The notes under the pieces are model-generated. The model searched no databases. It saw only the letters and a program-made list of their open reading frames with translations, and had not been told where the DNA came from. Below are positions 1 through 8,636 of a DNA stretch of 64,000 nt, in pieces. Each line of letters starts with the position of its first letter. Positions within the stretch are counted from its first letter, which is position 1. Source of the DNA: Poriferisodalis sp965237655 (GTDB taxonomy: Bacteria; Actinomycetota; Acidimicrobiia; Acidimicrobiales; Poriferisodalaceae); the NCBI RefSeq assembly GCF_965237655.1, contig NZ_CBDEGB010000001.1:248001-312000 (forward strand). Reading direction: 5' to 3'. The position numbers and the translations under genes are program-made.

Positions 1-1163
1 TCGGACACCAGATAGCAGCCCAGCTCGCCGCGCGGCGACTCGACCGCCACATAGGTCTCACCGGGCGGCACCTTGAAGCCCTCGGTGAAGATCTTGAAGT
101 GGTGGATCAGCGCTTCCATGGACTCGTCGATACGAGCCCGAGGCGGCGGCGTGATCTTGCGGTCCTCGGTGCGGTAGGGACCCTTCGGCATCTTGTCGAG
201 GCACTGCTCGACGATGCGCATCGACTCGCGGATCTCGTTCAGGCGGATCGAAAAGCGGTCGAACGTATCGCCGTAGGCACCTACGACGACGTCGAACTCC
301 ACCTCGTCGTACGCCAGGTACGGCATGGTGTGGCGCAGATCCCACGCCTCGCCGGTGCTGCGCAGCAGCGGCCCCGTGGCCGACATGGCGATGGCCTCGT
401 CGGCAGTGATGACGCCGACGCCTTGAGTGCGGTCTCGCCAGATCGGCTGGCCGGTCATCAACGTGTCGAACTCCAAGAGCCGTCCGGGCAGCACCGCCAA
501 GATGTGCTCCACATCGTCCTGCCAGCCATCGGGCAGGTCAGCCGCCACGCCGCCAGGGCGGATGTAGTTGTGGTTCATCCGCAAGCCGGTGACGCTCTCG
601 AAGAATCGAAGGATCTCCTCGCGCTCTCGCCAGCCGTAGAGCATCATGCCGAGTGCGCCGAGGTCCATGCCGTTCGTCGCGAGGAACAGTAGGTGCGAGC
701 TCATGCGGTTCAGCTCGCACATGAGCATGCGGATCCAGGTGGCTCGCGGCGGGATCTCCGTTCCCAGCAGATCCTCGACCGCGAGACAGAACACCAACTC
801 GTTGAACAGCGGCGAGGCGTAGTCCATGCGGGTGACGTTCGTCGGCCCCTGCAGGTACGTGAGGTCCTCGGCGGTCTTCTCCATCCCGGTGTGCAGGTAG
901 CCGATGATCGGCTTGGACCGCAGCACGGTCTCTCCCTGCAGTTCCATCGCGATGCGCAGCACGCCATGAGTGGACGGATGTTGCGGGCCCATGTTGATGA
1001 GCATCGGCTCGTCGCCGCTCTGGGCAGCAACAGTGCCCTCGTCAACATCGGCTGTGCTTGCCTGCGCCGATGAAACATCGGCGGCAGCCAGAGCGGCGTC
1101 CTCGGAGATGCGCAGCACTGCATCGGCCGGCCGGCGGATGGCGGTCTCCGTCGTGGCGCTCAT
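1..1163 (-). CDS. nuoD: NADH-quinone oxidoreductase subunit D, 3' end outside window
   Basis: This is the 49-kDa subunit of respiratory complex I, part of the peripheral arm that forms the quinone site. The first 387 codons are present and the gene runs off the left edge. The family signature QHPSTHG is at about residues 61-67, followed by the typical LRI.MELQGE and HTGMEK stretches. About 50 residues precede the conserved core, longer than usual for the family, and are rich in Ala, Asp and Glu. The ATG overlaps the nuoC stop as ATGA, which fixes the start and implies translational coupling. It is the last visible gene of the leftward bc-complex/nuo block. Confidence 0.95.
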   Translation of the reverse strand, partial: MSATTETAIRRPADAVLRISEDAALAAADVSSAQASTADVDEGTVAAQSGDEPMLINMGPQHPSTHGVLRIAMELQGETVLRSKPIIGYLHTGMEKTAEDLTYLQGPTNVTRMDYASPLFNELVFCLAVEDLLGTEIPPRATWIRMLMCELNRMSSHLLFLATNGMDLGALGMMLYGWREREEILRFFESVTGLRMNHNYIRPGGVAADLPDGWQDDVEHILAVLPGRLLEFDTLMTGQPIWRDRTQGVGVITADEAIAMSATGPLLRSTGEAWDLRHTMPYLAYDEVEFDVVVGAYGDTFDRFSIRLNEIRESMRIVEQCLDKMPKGPYRTEDRKITPPPRARIDESMEALIHHFKIFTEGFKVPPGETYVAVESPRGELGCYLVS

Positions 1164-1690
1164 CGGCCTTCGACCGCTTTGAACTGCACCGGGATGGCGC
1201 CGATGGCGTAGTCCTTGCGCAGCGGGTGGCCTTCCCAGTCCGGCGGCATAAGGATGCGGCTGGGATCGGGGTGGTCGCTGAAGCTGATGCCGAACAAGTC
1301 GGCAGCTTCTCGCTCGGGAGCCTCGGCCCCCGGGTACAGACCGACCACCGAGGGCACCTGCGGGTCGTCTGCAGGCACTTGGGTGCGAACGCGCAACCGG
1401 CGACGGCCCCGGAGATCCAGCAGGTTCACCACGACCTCGAAACGCTCCGGTTCAATGCCCGGCGGCAGGGTCCGGCTGCGGTTCGTGAGCCCATCGGTGG
1501 CGCACACGTCGACGCACAGCTCGAAACCGTCGGCAGCGGCCATGCCCATTACATCGAGGTACTCGTCACGGCTCGGATGCACGACCTGCTGGCCGCGCTC
1601 GTCAGTGCGCGGCACGCCGAACATCGTCGGCTGCTCAGCCGCTTCTGCGGGCGGCGCGGTGTCGTCGGCTTCTACGCCTTCGTCTGCCAT
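1160..1690 (-). CDS. nuoC: NADH-quinone oxidoreductase subunit C
   Basis: The 30-kDa subunit of complex I, 176 aa. The family signature EREAADLFGISF is at residues 127-138 and continues into DHPD, and the conserved DWEGHPLRKDY is at 151-161. The first 35 or so residues are a variable acidic lead. Its 3' end overlaps the nuoD ATG and its start abuts the nuoB stop, so translation of B, C and D is probably coupled. C and D are separate genes here, not the fused nuoCD of enterobacteria. Confidence 0.95.
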   Translation of the reverse strand: MADEGVEADDTAPPAEAAEQPTMFGVPRTDERGQQVVHPSRDEYLDVMGMAAADGFELCVDVCATDGLTNRSRTLPPGIEPERFEVVVNLLDLRGRRRLRVRTQVPADDPQVPSVVGLYPGAEAPEREAADLFGISFSDHPDPSRILMPPDWEGHPLRKDYAIGAIPVQFKAVEGR

Positions 1691-2340
1691 CAGCGCGTCA
1701 CCACGGAGCTCGACTGGCCAACCCCATGCGCCTGCGCCGATTGCGGCACTCCATGTGCCGCCGCAGCCGATTGCGGCACTCCATGTGCCGCCAGGGCCAC
1801 TGCAGCTCCGCCACCGCGCTCGGCGCGTCGCTGGGTCAGCTCGCCGGTGCGAATCTTCTCATGAAGGGCAAGGATGGCGTGCAGCAGCGTTTCAGGACCC
1901 GGCGGGCAGCCGGGCACGTATATGTCGACCGGCACGACTTGGTCGACGCCCTGCACGATGGCGTAGTTGTTGAACATCCCGCCGCTGGATGCGCACACAC
2001 CCATCGACAGCACCCACTTGGGCTCCATCATCTGGTCGTAGATCTGCCGCAGCACCGGTGCCATCTTCTGGCTGACGCGTCCGGCCACGATCATGAGGTC
2101 GGCTTGGCGGGGCGACGCTCGGAACGTTTCCATGCCGAAGCGAGCCAGGTCGTAGTGAGCCGTACCGGTCGCCATCATCTCGATCGCGCAGCACGCCAGC
2201 CCGAAGGTGGCGGGCATGAGGCTGCGGCGCCGCGCCCACTTCACCAGTTCTTCCACCGGTGCGGTGAAGACGTTGTGCCCGAGTCCTGCCAGGCCGTCGT
2301 CGATGCCAAGTTTCGCCTTGAGGTCGTCGATGCCCGCCAT
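1690..2340 (-). CDS. nuoB: NADH-quinone oxidoreductase subunit B
   Basis: The 20-kDa (PSST) subunit of complex I, which carries the terminal N2 [4Fe-4S] cluster. The four cluster cysteines are visible: the CC pair at 50-51 in GLACCAIEMM, C116 in GVCASSG and C145 in GCPPGPE. I start at the ATG (MAGIDDL) that overlaps the nuoA stop as ATGA; a longer reading frame adds 15 residues that look like nuoA tail. The protein is 216 aa, longer than most NuoB, because of a C-terminal tail from about residue 170 containing repeated AAHGVPQSA-like units encoded by a 30-bp tandem DNA repeat. Confidence 0.95.
   Translation of the reverse strand: MAGIDDLKAKLGIDDGLAGLGHNVFTAPVEELVKWARRRSLMPATFGLACCAIEMMATGTAHYDLARFGMETFRASPRQADLMIVAGRVSQKMAPVLRQIYDQMMEPKWVLSMGVCASSGGMFNNYAIVQGVDQVVPVDIYVPGCPPGPETLLHAILALHEKIRTGELTQRRAERGGGAAVALAAHGVPQSAAAAHGVPQSAQAHGVGQSSSVVTR
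1736..1792. repeat. 30-bp-period tandem repeat in the nuoB tail
   Basis: Two identical 27-nt copies (1736-1762 and 1766-1792) lie in tandem with a 30-bp period, which preserves the reading frame. A third degenerate copy precedes them. They encode repeated A-H-G-V-P-Q-S segments beyond the conserved NuoB fold. Confidence 0.85.
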
Positions 2341-2855
2341 CAGCCCGCTCCCGTCCCGCTGCCGTGCTGCGGGGCGCCGCTCCATGCGGCGCCAGCTGGC
2401 ACGTGCTCACGTCCCGTCAGCCCGACGGTGCGCACGGCGGTCACCCCGCTGCGAGTGGCAGGGGGCAGAGGAAGGACGCGGCGTCTGCGTGGGCCCCATT
2501 CCAGCCCGCCCATCGCTAGCTCGTAGACGAACGACAGGAAGAAAATCACGACGAAGATCAGCATCGCTACAAAGCCGAAGAGACCGAGACTGGCGTTCGC
2601 GACCGCCCACGGGTACAGGAAGACGATCTCGATGTCGAACATGATGAACAGCATCGCCACGAGGTAGAAGCGGACGGGAAATCGCTCCGGGATGGCGGCC
2701 TGGTCGACGATGCCGCACTCGTACGGCGCCAGCTTGGCTTTGGTGCTGCGCTGCGGTGCCAGCAAGCGCGACGCAACGATGCTGAGCAGCACGAACAAGA
2801 CAGCGAGCACGCCGAGCACCAACACCGGCAGGTATTCCGCCAAGCCGCTGTTCAT
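2340..2855 (-). CDS. nuoA: NADH-quinone oxidoreductase subunit A
   Basis: Small membrane subunit of complex I (ND3 homologue). Three membrane segments are visible at about residues 8-31, 62-84 and 92-113. The conserved loop YECG is at 45-48, and FDIE at 73-76 lies at the second helix. At 171 aa it is longer than the usual 120-140 aa because of an Arg/Pro/Gly-rich C-terminal extension after residue 120. It is the first nuo gene of the block, 69 nt downstream of the membrane protein gene at 2925-3752, so it probably shares the upstream transcript. Confidence 0.93.
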   Translation of the reverse strand: MNSGLAEYLPVLVLGVLAVLFVLLSIVASRLLAPQRSTKAKLAPYECGIVDQAAIPERFPVRFYLVAMLFIMFDIEIVFLYPWAVANASLGLFGFVAMLIFVVIFFLSFVYELAMGGLEWGPRRRRVLPLPPATRSGVTAVRTVGLTGREHVPAGAAWSGAPQHGSGTGAG

Positions 2856-2924
2856 GCCCCTGACCCCCTCAGCGTGTCGTCGATTCGATGCCGGTCCCAG
2901 TCTGGCCCAAGAAAGGCCAGTCGG

Positions 2925-3752
2925 TCACTGGCCCGCAGCTTCGCGCACCGCCCAGATCGCCTGGTCCCGTCGATGCAGGTGATAGCAGCCCAAGCCGAAC
3001 AGCAGCGCAGCGAAGATCGACAGCAAGGCCGGGCGGAGCCGGACACTGCCGTGATCGCGCACCATCACGACCGAGTACACCGGCGCGTCGTCGTCAATCT
3101 CGGCTTGCGGCAGGATGACCTCGCCCTCTTCGTCGAGCTGGTTCGGGTCGATGTCGGCGACCGGCGCGAATGGCTGGATCTGCACGACCGCGTAGTTGGG
3201 CCGTCCACGACTCGGGAAGAAGTACTGCGTGATCACGTTGTCCGGAATGCTGAGCGGGCGATACCGCTCGCCCCCGGTCACGACTACCCGGTGGGTGAAG
3301 TAGTCGGTGGCGGCAGAGAAGAGGCACGAGTTCACGGCCAGCAAGCGCCGAGGGTCGGCGTCGTTACAGACGACGTGGCTGTCGGCCGTCGAGCGGGCGT
3401 CGGCTTCGTCGACCACGGTCCAGTCGGGGGGTATCTGATCGAGCCCGTACGCCGACAACTGCTGCACCTCTTCGGTGGGCACGACGGCTGGATTGGTCGC
3501 CACCTGCAGGACATTCCAGCCCGGCTGGCTGCCGATCCACCCAATGCCGAACACCCACCACACGATGGACATCAGCAGCATCCAGCCCCACAGGCCGGTC
3601 CACGCCACGAGGAATCCGAGACGTACGCCGAGGTTGGTGGCCAGCAGCAGGTACACCGAACCGCACAGCACGGACACGGCGAGGATGACGGCCAGGTAGC
3701 CGGTGAGAACCGGATCCCAGCGGACGATCCCGAGAAGGTTCGAGGCGATCAT
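2925..3752 (-). CDS. membrane protein of the bc-complex cluster, function unknown
   Basis: A 275-aa protein that I cannot assign to a named family. It has two N-terminal membrane segments (about 14-39 and 43-72, Trp-rich), a soluble region of about 170 residues, and a C-terminal membrane segment (about 243-262) ending in a His/Arg cluster. The soluble part has a few cysteines but no haem-binding CxxCH. Its ATG overlaps the stop of the dihaem cytochrome c gene (ATGA), and it sits between bc-complex genes and nuoA. An accessory or assembly role in the bc complex is inferred from position only. Confidence 0.8.
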   Translation of the reverse strand: MIASNLLGIVRWDPVLTGYLAVILAVSVLCGSVYLLLATNLGVRLGFLVAWTGLWGWMLLMSIVWWVFGIGWIGSQPGWNVLQVATNPAVVPTEEVQQLSAYGLDQIPPDWTVVDEADARSTADSHVVCNDADPRRLLAVNSCLFSAATDYFTHRVVVTGGERYRPLSIPDNVITQYFFPSRGRPNYAVVQIQPFAPVADIDPNQLDEEGEVILPQAEIDDDAPVYSVVMVRDHGSVRLRPALLSIFAALLFGLGCYHLHRRDQAIWAVREAAGQ

Positions 3753-4891
3753 TCGTCATCTCCCGCTTCGTCCAACAGCTCGAAGCCGATTACAGCCTGG
3801 CTCTCTTGGTCGAGGCTGCGCTCGTATTCCGCGATGGCCCGGATCTCGTCTTCATCCAGTACCCGTCGGAAGCCCGGCATGCCGTAATTCCCCAGCCGAG
3901 CAAACTCGCCGAAGGGCACATTGTCGGCTGCGCCGTCGGAAATGAACGAGATGTGGTCTTCTATTTCGGGGAACAGCCGTTCCAGGCTCACGCCGTTGAG
4001 CGACGGGCCGTAGCGACCGGCGCCGTCGGGGCCGGGCTTCACCTCGATCAGTCCGCCGTTGTTCGGAAGCTGCGCGGGACCGCGGCCAGGCCAGCGAGGC
4101 GTGTGACATCGCGCGCAATGCAAATCGAACAGGATCGCACCCTTGGACGTGTCGGGGTTCGCTGCCGACTCGATGGCTAGGCGCGCCCTAGCGCGCTCTT
4201 GCGCCTCTTCGTCGGTGATGCGCTCCCGCCACAGCCAGGCCACCAAGTCGTCGATCTCCTGGTCGTTGAGGGGGCCACCGCCGTCGAGGCCCCACGCCGG
4301 CATCACGCCGCGGCCGTACACGAGGATCTGCCGCACCTCGCTGACCTCGTCGAGCGTCTCGGCATCAGTGTCGAATCGAGTGAAGACGTCGTCGAGCGAC
4401 GGAGCCTCCCACGTCGTGTTGATGACGTAGGACTTCTTGTCCGAGAACTGGTGGCCGATGTCGAGCACCACCGGTGCGAAACGCGCGCCGCCCAGGTCGG
4501 CGCCATGGCAGTCGGTGCACGCCTGCTCGGCTGCCAGTGCTTCACCGCGGTTCTCGGCGGCCTCGGAAAATGCCGTCTCGGCACCCGAACGGCGACCGCC
4601 TTCGAGCATCCAGTACACCGGGAGCACCAGCGCCATGATGAGCAGCATCAGCACACCCAAGGCCTGCACCTTCTCCAGCCGGCGGCCCTCGAGTTCCTCG
4701 TCGTCGGGCATGACGCCGCGGTTCGGCGCCAGCTCGATCTCGCTGCCCACCTCCGCCTTTGCCTGACGGATGTTGACGAAGACATAGATCGCCCAGCCGA
4801 TCACCACGATGGCCATGAGCACGATTGCGATGGACCGCTCCGTACTGGCGGCCAGCAACTGAAGGGCTCCGGGCCCGCTCACGTCAAGCAC
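3749..4891 (-). CDS. membrane-anchored dihaem cytochrome c of the bc complex
   Basis: A 380-aa electron carrier with two haem c motifs, CTDCH at 125-129 and CARCH at 259-263. Candidate axial Met residues lie in GVMPAW (about 195-200) and in NYGMPGF near the C terminus. Two hydrophobic segments (about 20-40 and 78-96) precede the haem domains and anchor the protein. A dihaem cytochrome c beside a Rieske gene is the arrangement of actinobacterial QcrC, which passes electrons to an aa3/caa3 oxidase; here the orientation is two N-terminal helices instead of the C-terminal one of QcrC. It overlaps the Rieske gene by 8 nt and the next membrane protein gene by 4 nt. Confidence 0.88.
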   Translation of the reverse strand: MLDVSGPGALQLLAASTERSIAIVLMAIVVIGWAIYVFVNIRQAKAEVGSEIELAPNRGVMPDDEELEGRRLEKVQALGVLMLLIMALVLPVYWMLEGGRRSGAETAFSEAAENRGEALAAEQACTDCHGADLGGARFAPVVLDIGHQFSDKKSYVINTTWEAPSLDDVFTRFDTDAETLDEVSEVRQILVYGRGVMPAWGLDGGGPLNDQEIDDLVAWLWRERITDEEAQERARARLAIESAANPDTSKGAILFDLHCARCHTPRWPGRGPAQLPNNGGLIEVKPGPDGAGRYGPSLNGVSLERLFPEIEDHISFISDGAADNVPFGEFARLGNYGMPGFRRVLDEDEIRAIAEYERSLDQESQAVIGFELLDEAGDDE

Positions 4892-5771
4892 AATGCGGCC
4901 CCTCGAGGCCTTGCCCCGTGGTGTCGGTGCCGATTGCAGGTCCTTGCGACACGCTCCCGGTGTCCACGTACACGTTGCCCCCCTCGATGGTCACCGGGAA
5001 CCGATCCATGCCACGAGGCGCTGGGCCAGACTTCTTCTCGCCGACGCGGTTGTACTTCGAGCCGTGGCAGGGGCACTCGAACCACTGCGAGCTGCCGCAC
5101 ACCGGCACCTTGCAGCCGAGATGCGGACACTTCTGCCAAAGTGCGACGTACCCCAGCCTTATGCCCTCGAGCACCACACCCCCATAGGTCGCCTCGGCAT
5201 TGGACTGCGTTGCGGAGTCGGTCGGATACGGCTGGATGTAGCTCTGCGCCTCGGAGAAGTACGAGAAGTTGGCCGCCGGGGTCGACGAGGCGATGGCCTC
5301 GTCCACCGATGCAATCGTGCCGATCTTGACCTTCGCGCCGAAGCCGCGCGTCGGACGAGGCCACAGAAAGGCAATCATGGCGGCGTTGAAGGTGCCCAGA
5401 CCGGTCGCCATCAAAATGACCGAGGACCGGTTCAGGAACTGCCGGCGCGTGACGCCCACCTCGTTGGGAGGCGGCGGTGCCCAGTCCTGCGGCAGCTCAG
5501 GCTCGTCGACCGCCACGGGTGCCGGGCGGCGCTCCAGTGCAACTGAGCGTTCCAGCTCCCGGGCTTGTGAGCTGACTCCGAACGCGCCGGCGTCATCGCC
5601 CGCAGCGGCCTCACCCGCCGCGGCGGCCGCCAGCTCGTCGCGCCGACGTGTCTCGCGCGACAGGTGCCCCAGTCCGGTGGCATCCCGGCGACGCAGGGAG
5701 ACGAACGCGACCACCGCACCCAGCACGACGATGACCGGGATGGCAATCGCGAGAATCGTTCCGGTGGACAT
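4884..5771 (-). CDS. Rieske iron-sulfur protein of the cytochrome bc complex
   Basis: A 295-aa QcrA-like subunit. The Rieske motifs are CPHLGC at 215-220 and CPCHGS at 233-238, giving cluster ligands C215, H217, C233 and H236 and a disulfide pair C220/C235. There is an N-terminal membrane segment at about 5-26, a charged/Ala-rich linker, then a Tat-like VTRRQFLNRSS at about 107-117 leading into a second membrane segment. The twin Arg before an internal helix fits the multi-helix actinobacterial Rieske proteins, whose last helix is Tat-inserted. It follows the subunit IV-like gene by 12 nt. Confidence 0.93.
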   Translation of the reverse strand: MSTGTILAIAIPVIVVLGAVVAFVSLRRRDATGLGHLSRETRRRDELAAAAAGEAAAGDDAGAFGVSSQARELERSVALERRPAPVAVDEPELPQDWAPPPPNEVGVTRRQFLNRSSVILMATGLGTFNAAMIAFLWPRPTRGFGAKVKIGTIASVDEAIASSTPAANFSYFSEAQSYIQPYPTDSATQSNAEATYGGVVLEGIRLGYVALWQKCPHLGCKVPVCGSSQWFECPCHGSKYNRVGEKKSGPAPRGMDRFPVTIEGGNVYVDTGSVSQGPAIGTDTTGQGLEGPHCA

Positions 5772-5783
5772 GCCGACGTGCTC

Positions 5784-6548
5784 CTACAGGTGGAAGATGC
5801 CGTGCAGACCGGTGTCCCACGGGTAGGTGAAGTTGAAACCCTGCCCCCTGAAGAACGAGCCGATGATCACCAGCACCGCCCAGAACATGAGATGGATCGT
5901 CTGGATAGAGATGGCGAACTTGCGGTCCTCCGGCCGCATGGACGGGTTCTTGTCGATGTAAGGAGCGAAGGCCAGCAGCACGAGAGCGACGCCGGGAATC
6001 GTCACACCGGCGATCATCGGATCGAACATCGTGAGCAGTTCCTGCAGGCCCAGGAAGTACCAGGGGGCCTTAGAGGGATTGGGTGTCTCGTTGTGGTTGG
6101 CGAGTTCCAGCAGCGGCGCGTTGATGAACAGCGAGAAGACCAGCGTGAAGGCCGTGATGAACAGCGCGGCGGTGAATTCTGCTGCCAGCAAGTGCGGCCA
6201 GACATGGACCTTGTCGCCCGGGCTGGCCTTGACATCCTGGATCGAGCCCGACTTGACCACCGTCAGCAAGCGGTGGGTGTTACCCGCCGGCCCCGCCATG
6301 AGCGGCGGCAGCGTGGTGGCCACACCCCCGCCGCCAGCTGCTGGGCCGCCCGCGGCCATGCCCGCAACAGCGGGCGCGCCGCCGGGCTGCTGGCTGGCTT
6401 CCAGCAGTGTGCGCGGGATCGTGACACCGTCGTCGTCATCGGGCTGCGCGGCAGCCGAGGACGCGGCGTCGCCAGGCGCGGGCGCGCCGGTGGCGCGTGC
6501 CTTGGCTTCGGCGCTGCGCCTCAGGAGGTGTTCCGGGATCTCGGTCAT
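5784..6548 (-). CDS. cytochrome b C-terminal subunit (subunit IV-like)
   Basis: A 254-aa protein matching the C-terminal half of cytochrome b. It has NPSKAPWYFLGLQELL, the PetD/subunit IV signature next to the quinol site, and three or four membrane segments after residue 115. The first 110 residues are low-complexity Ala/Gly/Pro/Asp and start with a short motif, IPEHLLRRS, that recurs at the N terminus of the divergent cytochrome c at 8637. With the gene at 6577-7377 it makes up a split, b6f-style cytochrome b instead of the single long QcrB of mycobacteria. Confidence 0.9.
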   Translation of the reverse strand: MTEIPEHLLRRSAEAKARATGAPAPGDAASSAAAQPDDDDGVTIPRTLLEASQQPGGAPAVAGMAAGGPAAGGGGVATTLPPLMAGPAGNTHRLLTVVKSGSIQDVKASPGDKVHVWPHLLAAEFTAALFITAFTLVFSLFINAPLLELANHNETPNPSKAPWYFLGLQELLTMFDPMIAGVTIPGVALVLLAFAPYIDKNPSMRPEDRKFAISIQTIHLMFWAVLVIIGSFFRGQGFNFTYPWDTGLHGIFHL

Positions 6549-6576
6549 GGCGTTCGTTGCGGGACGTTCAGGGTTC

Positions 6577-7377
6577 CTACAGGGGTCCCGATATACCTCC
6601 GTCCTTTCTCACTCTCCAGAAATGGATCGCCATGAAGATGACGATCACAAAAGGAAGCATCAAGACGTGCAGCACGTACCACCGCAGCAGCGTCTCCGCT
6701 CCGATCTGCTGGCCCCCCAGCAGCACGAAGCGCACTTGATCACCGAAAACGGGCGTGAACCCCATCATGTTCGTGCCCACCGTCACCGCCCACAGCGAGA
6801 GCTGATCCCACGGAAGCAGGTAGCCCGTGAAGCTGAGCAGCAGCGTCAGTTGCAGCAGCATCACGCCGACGACCCAGTTGAACTCCCGTGGCGCCTTATA
6901 GGCGCCGTGGTAGAAGACCCGGGCCATGTGCAAGAAGACGGTGAGCACCATGAGGTGCGCAGCCCATCGGTGCATGTTTCGTACGAGCAAGCCGAACGCA
7001 ACCTGCGTGTGGAGGCTCTCGATGTCCGCCCAAGCCGCCGTGTCGGTGGGTCGGTAGAAGAACATCAGGAAGATGCCCGTGATCGTCAGCAGGATGAACA
7101 GGAAGAAGCTGAGACCGCCCAGACACAGCGTGTAGCTGACCTTCACCGCGTGCCGCTTCACCTTTACCGGGTGAAGGTGGTACAGGACGCTGTTCATGAT
7201 GACGTAGGAGCGGTTCCGGGGGCTGTCGGTGTAGCCCTTGCGGAAGATCGAACCGGGGCGGAAGACCGACGTCCAGAACTGGCTGTCCTGCATCCAATCG
7301 GCCGCCTGCGATTGCGCGTTCTGGAGACGCTGCGGCAGGTTCGGCTTGGTTTTGGGGGACTCGAGAGCGTTCGCCAT
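6577..7377 (-). CDS. cytochrome b N-terminal subunit (b6-like)
   Basis: A 266-aa haem-b-binding core of the quinol-oxidising complex. Four membrane helices are visible after about residue 75, with paired histidines in helices two and four (in RNMHRWAAH and in LRWYVLHV/MAIHFWR) for the low- and high-potential haems, and FTGYLLPWDQLS, the cytochrome b quinol-site signature. The first 70 residues are a soluble lead. It ends with TAG, 28 nt before the subunit IV gene, and follows the ferredoxin gene by 64 nt. Confidence 0.93.
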   Translation of the reverse strand: MANALESPKTKPNLPQRLQNAQSQAADWMQDSQFWTSVFRPGSIFRKGYTDSPRNRSYVIMNSVLYHLHPVKVKRHAVKVSYTLCLGGLSFFLFILLTITGIFLMFFYRPTDTAAWADIESLHTQVAFGLLVRNMHRWAAHLMVLTVFLHMARVFYHGAYKAPREFNWVVGVMLLQLTLLLSFTGYLLPWDQLSLWAVTVGTNMMGFTPVFGDQVRFVLLGGQQIGAETLLRWYVLHVLMLPFVIVIFMAIHFWRVRKDGGISGPL

Positions 7378-7441
7378 ATCTGTTCGATCTAGGTCGACCG
7401 GGTACTTTGCTGTCGCAGCAGTTCAAGCATCGGGGCTGGCG

Positions 7442-7858
7442 CTACAGACGCATTCCGTAGGCGTAGCCGTGGGTGTGGGTCCGGCCGTGGACATCGCCTG
7501 ACGGCGGAGGGTTGTTGCTGACCCTGCCGAGCGTGATCACGCCGGTCGGGCAGCGGTCGACGCACAGCGCGCAGCGGGTGCACACGTCGTCGTCGATAAT
7601 GAAGATGGCGTTGTCGGTGGGATCCAGCCCCGGCAGTTCCACGCCGACGGCCTCGTCGACCGCCTCGGTGGACACGTACCAGATGCACTTCCATGGGCAG
7701 ATGTCCACGCAGCCCTCGCACTGGATGCACTCGGACTGGTCGATATTGATGAACTGCTTCGGCTTGACCGCCGCGTCGAGATACGTGGCATCGACCTGAT
7801 GCAGGACGTAATCGTCCCGGAACTTGGGCATCGGCGGATTTGCGTCGTTCGCAGCCAT
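7442..7858 (-). CDS. 2[4Fe-4S] ferredoxin in the bc-complex cluster
   Basis: A 138-aa protein with two complete cluster-binding motifs, CIQCEGCVDICP at 44-55 and CTRCALCVDRCP at 93-104, plus an N-terminal lead and a Gly/His tail (residues 115-138). It is larger than the roughly 60-80 aa bacterial ferredoxins because about 40 residues separate the two motifs. Its position between bc-complex genes suggests an electron donor or an extra subunit. NuoI is less likely because the nuo genes are grouped elsewhere and the conserved NuoI flanks are not seen. No signal peptide, so it is probably cytoplasmic. Confidence 0.85.
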   Translation of the reverse strand: MAANDANPPMPKFRDDYVLHQVDATYLDAAVKPKQFINIDQSECIQCEGCVDICPWKCIWYVSTEAVDEAVGVELPGLDPTDNAIFIIDDDVCTRCALCVDRCPTGVITLGRVSNNPPPSGDVHGRTHTHGYAYGMRL

Positions 7859-7870
7859 GGGTTCGCGCTT

Positions 7871-8305
7871 TCAGTTGCCCTTGATGAGGGGACGGCCGTA
7901 GTCCGAGGTCGCCTCGGCGGTGGGCTGGGCCCTGTCGCGCCGCCGCCACCACTTTGACAGCAGCGGAATGGCGACGAGGGCCACAAGGTGCTCGATCACG
8001 ACCACGGTGTCGCTGACCTTCTTGAGGTCGATGCGCATCGGCGGGAACGTGATCGGAGACGTCATGAACTGCCCCTCAGTGACCAGGAAACGCTCGACCG
8101 ACCAGCCCCATTCGTTGTCGGTGAGGCGGACCCAGCGGTCGGGAACGATCCCGAAGACCAGCAGCAGCATCATGAACACGTAGGCCGCCCCCAACATGGC
8201 CTCGCCCCAGGTGGTGGGACGGCCAGTGGGACGGCGCTTGCCGTACCACATGAAGCCTGCAACCATCAGCGCGGTGACGAGGATCGAGGTGAGGAGTGCA
8301 ACCAC
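7871..8305 (-). CDS. membrane protein heading the bc-complex operon
   Basis: A 144-aa protein not recognised. Two N-terminal membrane segments (about 3-20 and 34-56) and one near the C terminus (about 103-120) flank a short soluble loop. The C terminus is basic. It is the first gene of the leftward block; the ferredoxin gene follows after 12 nt. The divergent neighbour is a cytochrome c gene, so the 331-nt gap probably carries promoters for both directions. Confidence 0.75.
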   Translation of the reverse strand: MVALLTSILVTALMVAGFMWYGKRRPTGRPTTWGEAMLGAAYVFMMLLLVFGIVPDRWVRLTDNEWGWSVERFLVTEGQFMTSPITFPPMRIDLKKVSDTVVVIEHLVALVAIPLLSKWWRRRDRAQPTAEATSDYGRPLIKGN

Positions 8306-8636
8306 TCTTTCGTTCCTCCCGCGTTCGGTCGTCGGCGTGTCAGGACTGTTGCAAGCTGGCGCTTTCGATGCTGTACCGAGTGCGTCAGCCGCAACGAGAC
8401 CGGGGCAAAGATTACCGGCGCCCCGGCTATGGCGCGTGATGTTCTAGCACGACGGCCTGCGGTCGCCACCATGTCACCGCAATCCGTCATCGCAATTCGA
8501 GTTGACTTCTACTGCGCCATTGGAGTGACTGCGTGGCAGACTTGCGCCTCGGTGCGCTCGGGCGCGTATCGTGCCCTGCGAACTTGGCCCCGACGGCCGT
8601 GCCAGAACCCCTGGGGGAAACCCCGCGGAGGATCCC
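8306..8636. promoter_or_regulatory. divergent intergenic region between bc-complex operon and cytochrome c gene
   Basis: No gene is evident in these 331 nt. They separate the 5' ends of two divergent units, so promoters for both are expected. A TTGACT at 8502-8507 is a possible -35 box for the rightward gene but no convincing -10 box follows. A GGAGG at 8627-8631 is the ribosome binding site of the cytochrome c gene. Confidence 0.4.

Noticed and set aside
7442..7858. Assigning the ferredoxin as NuoI
   Set aside because: It lies among bc-complex genes and lacks the N-terminal NuoI signature; nuoA-D are contiguous elsewhere.
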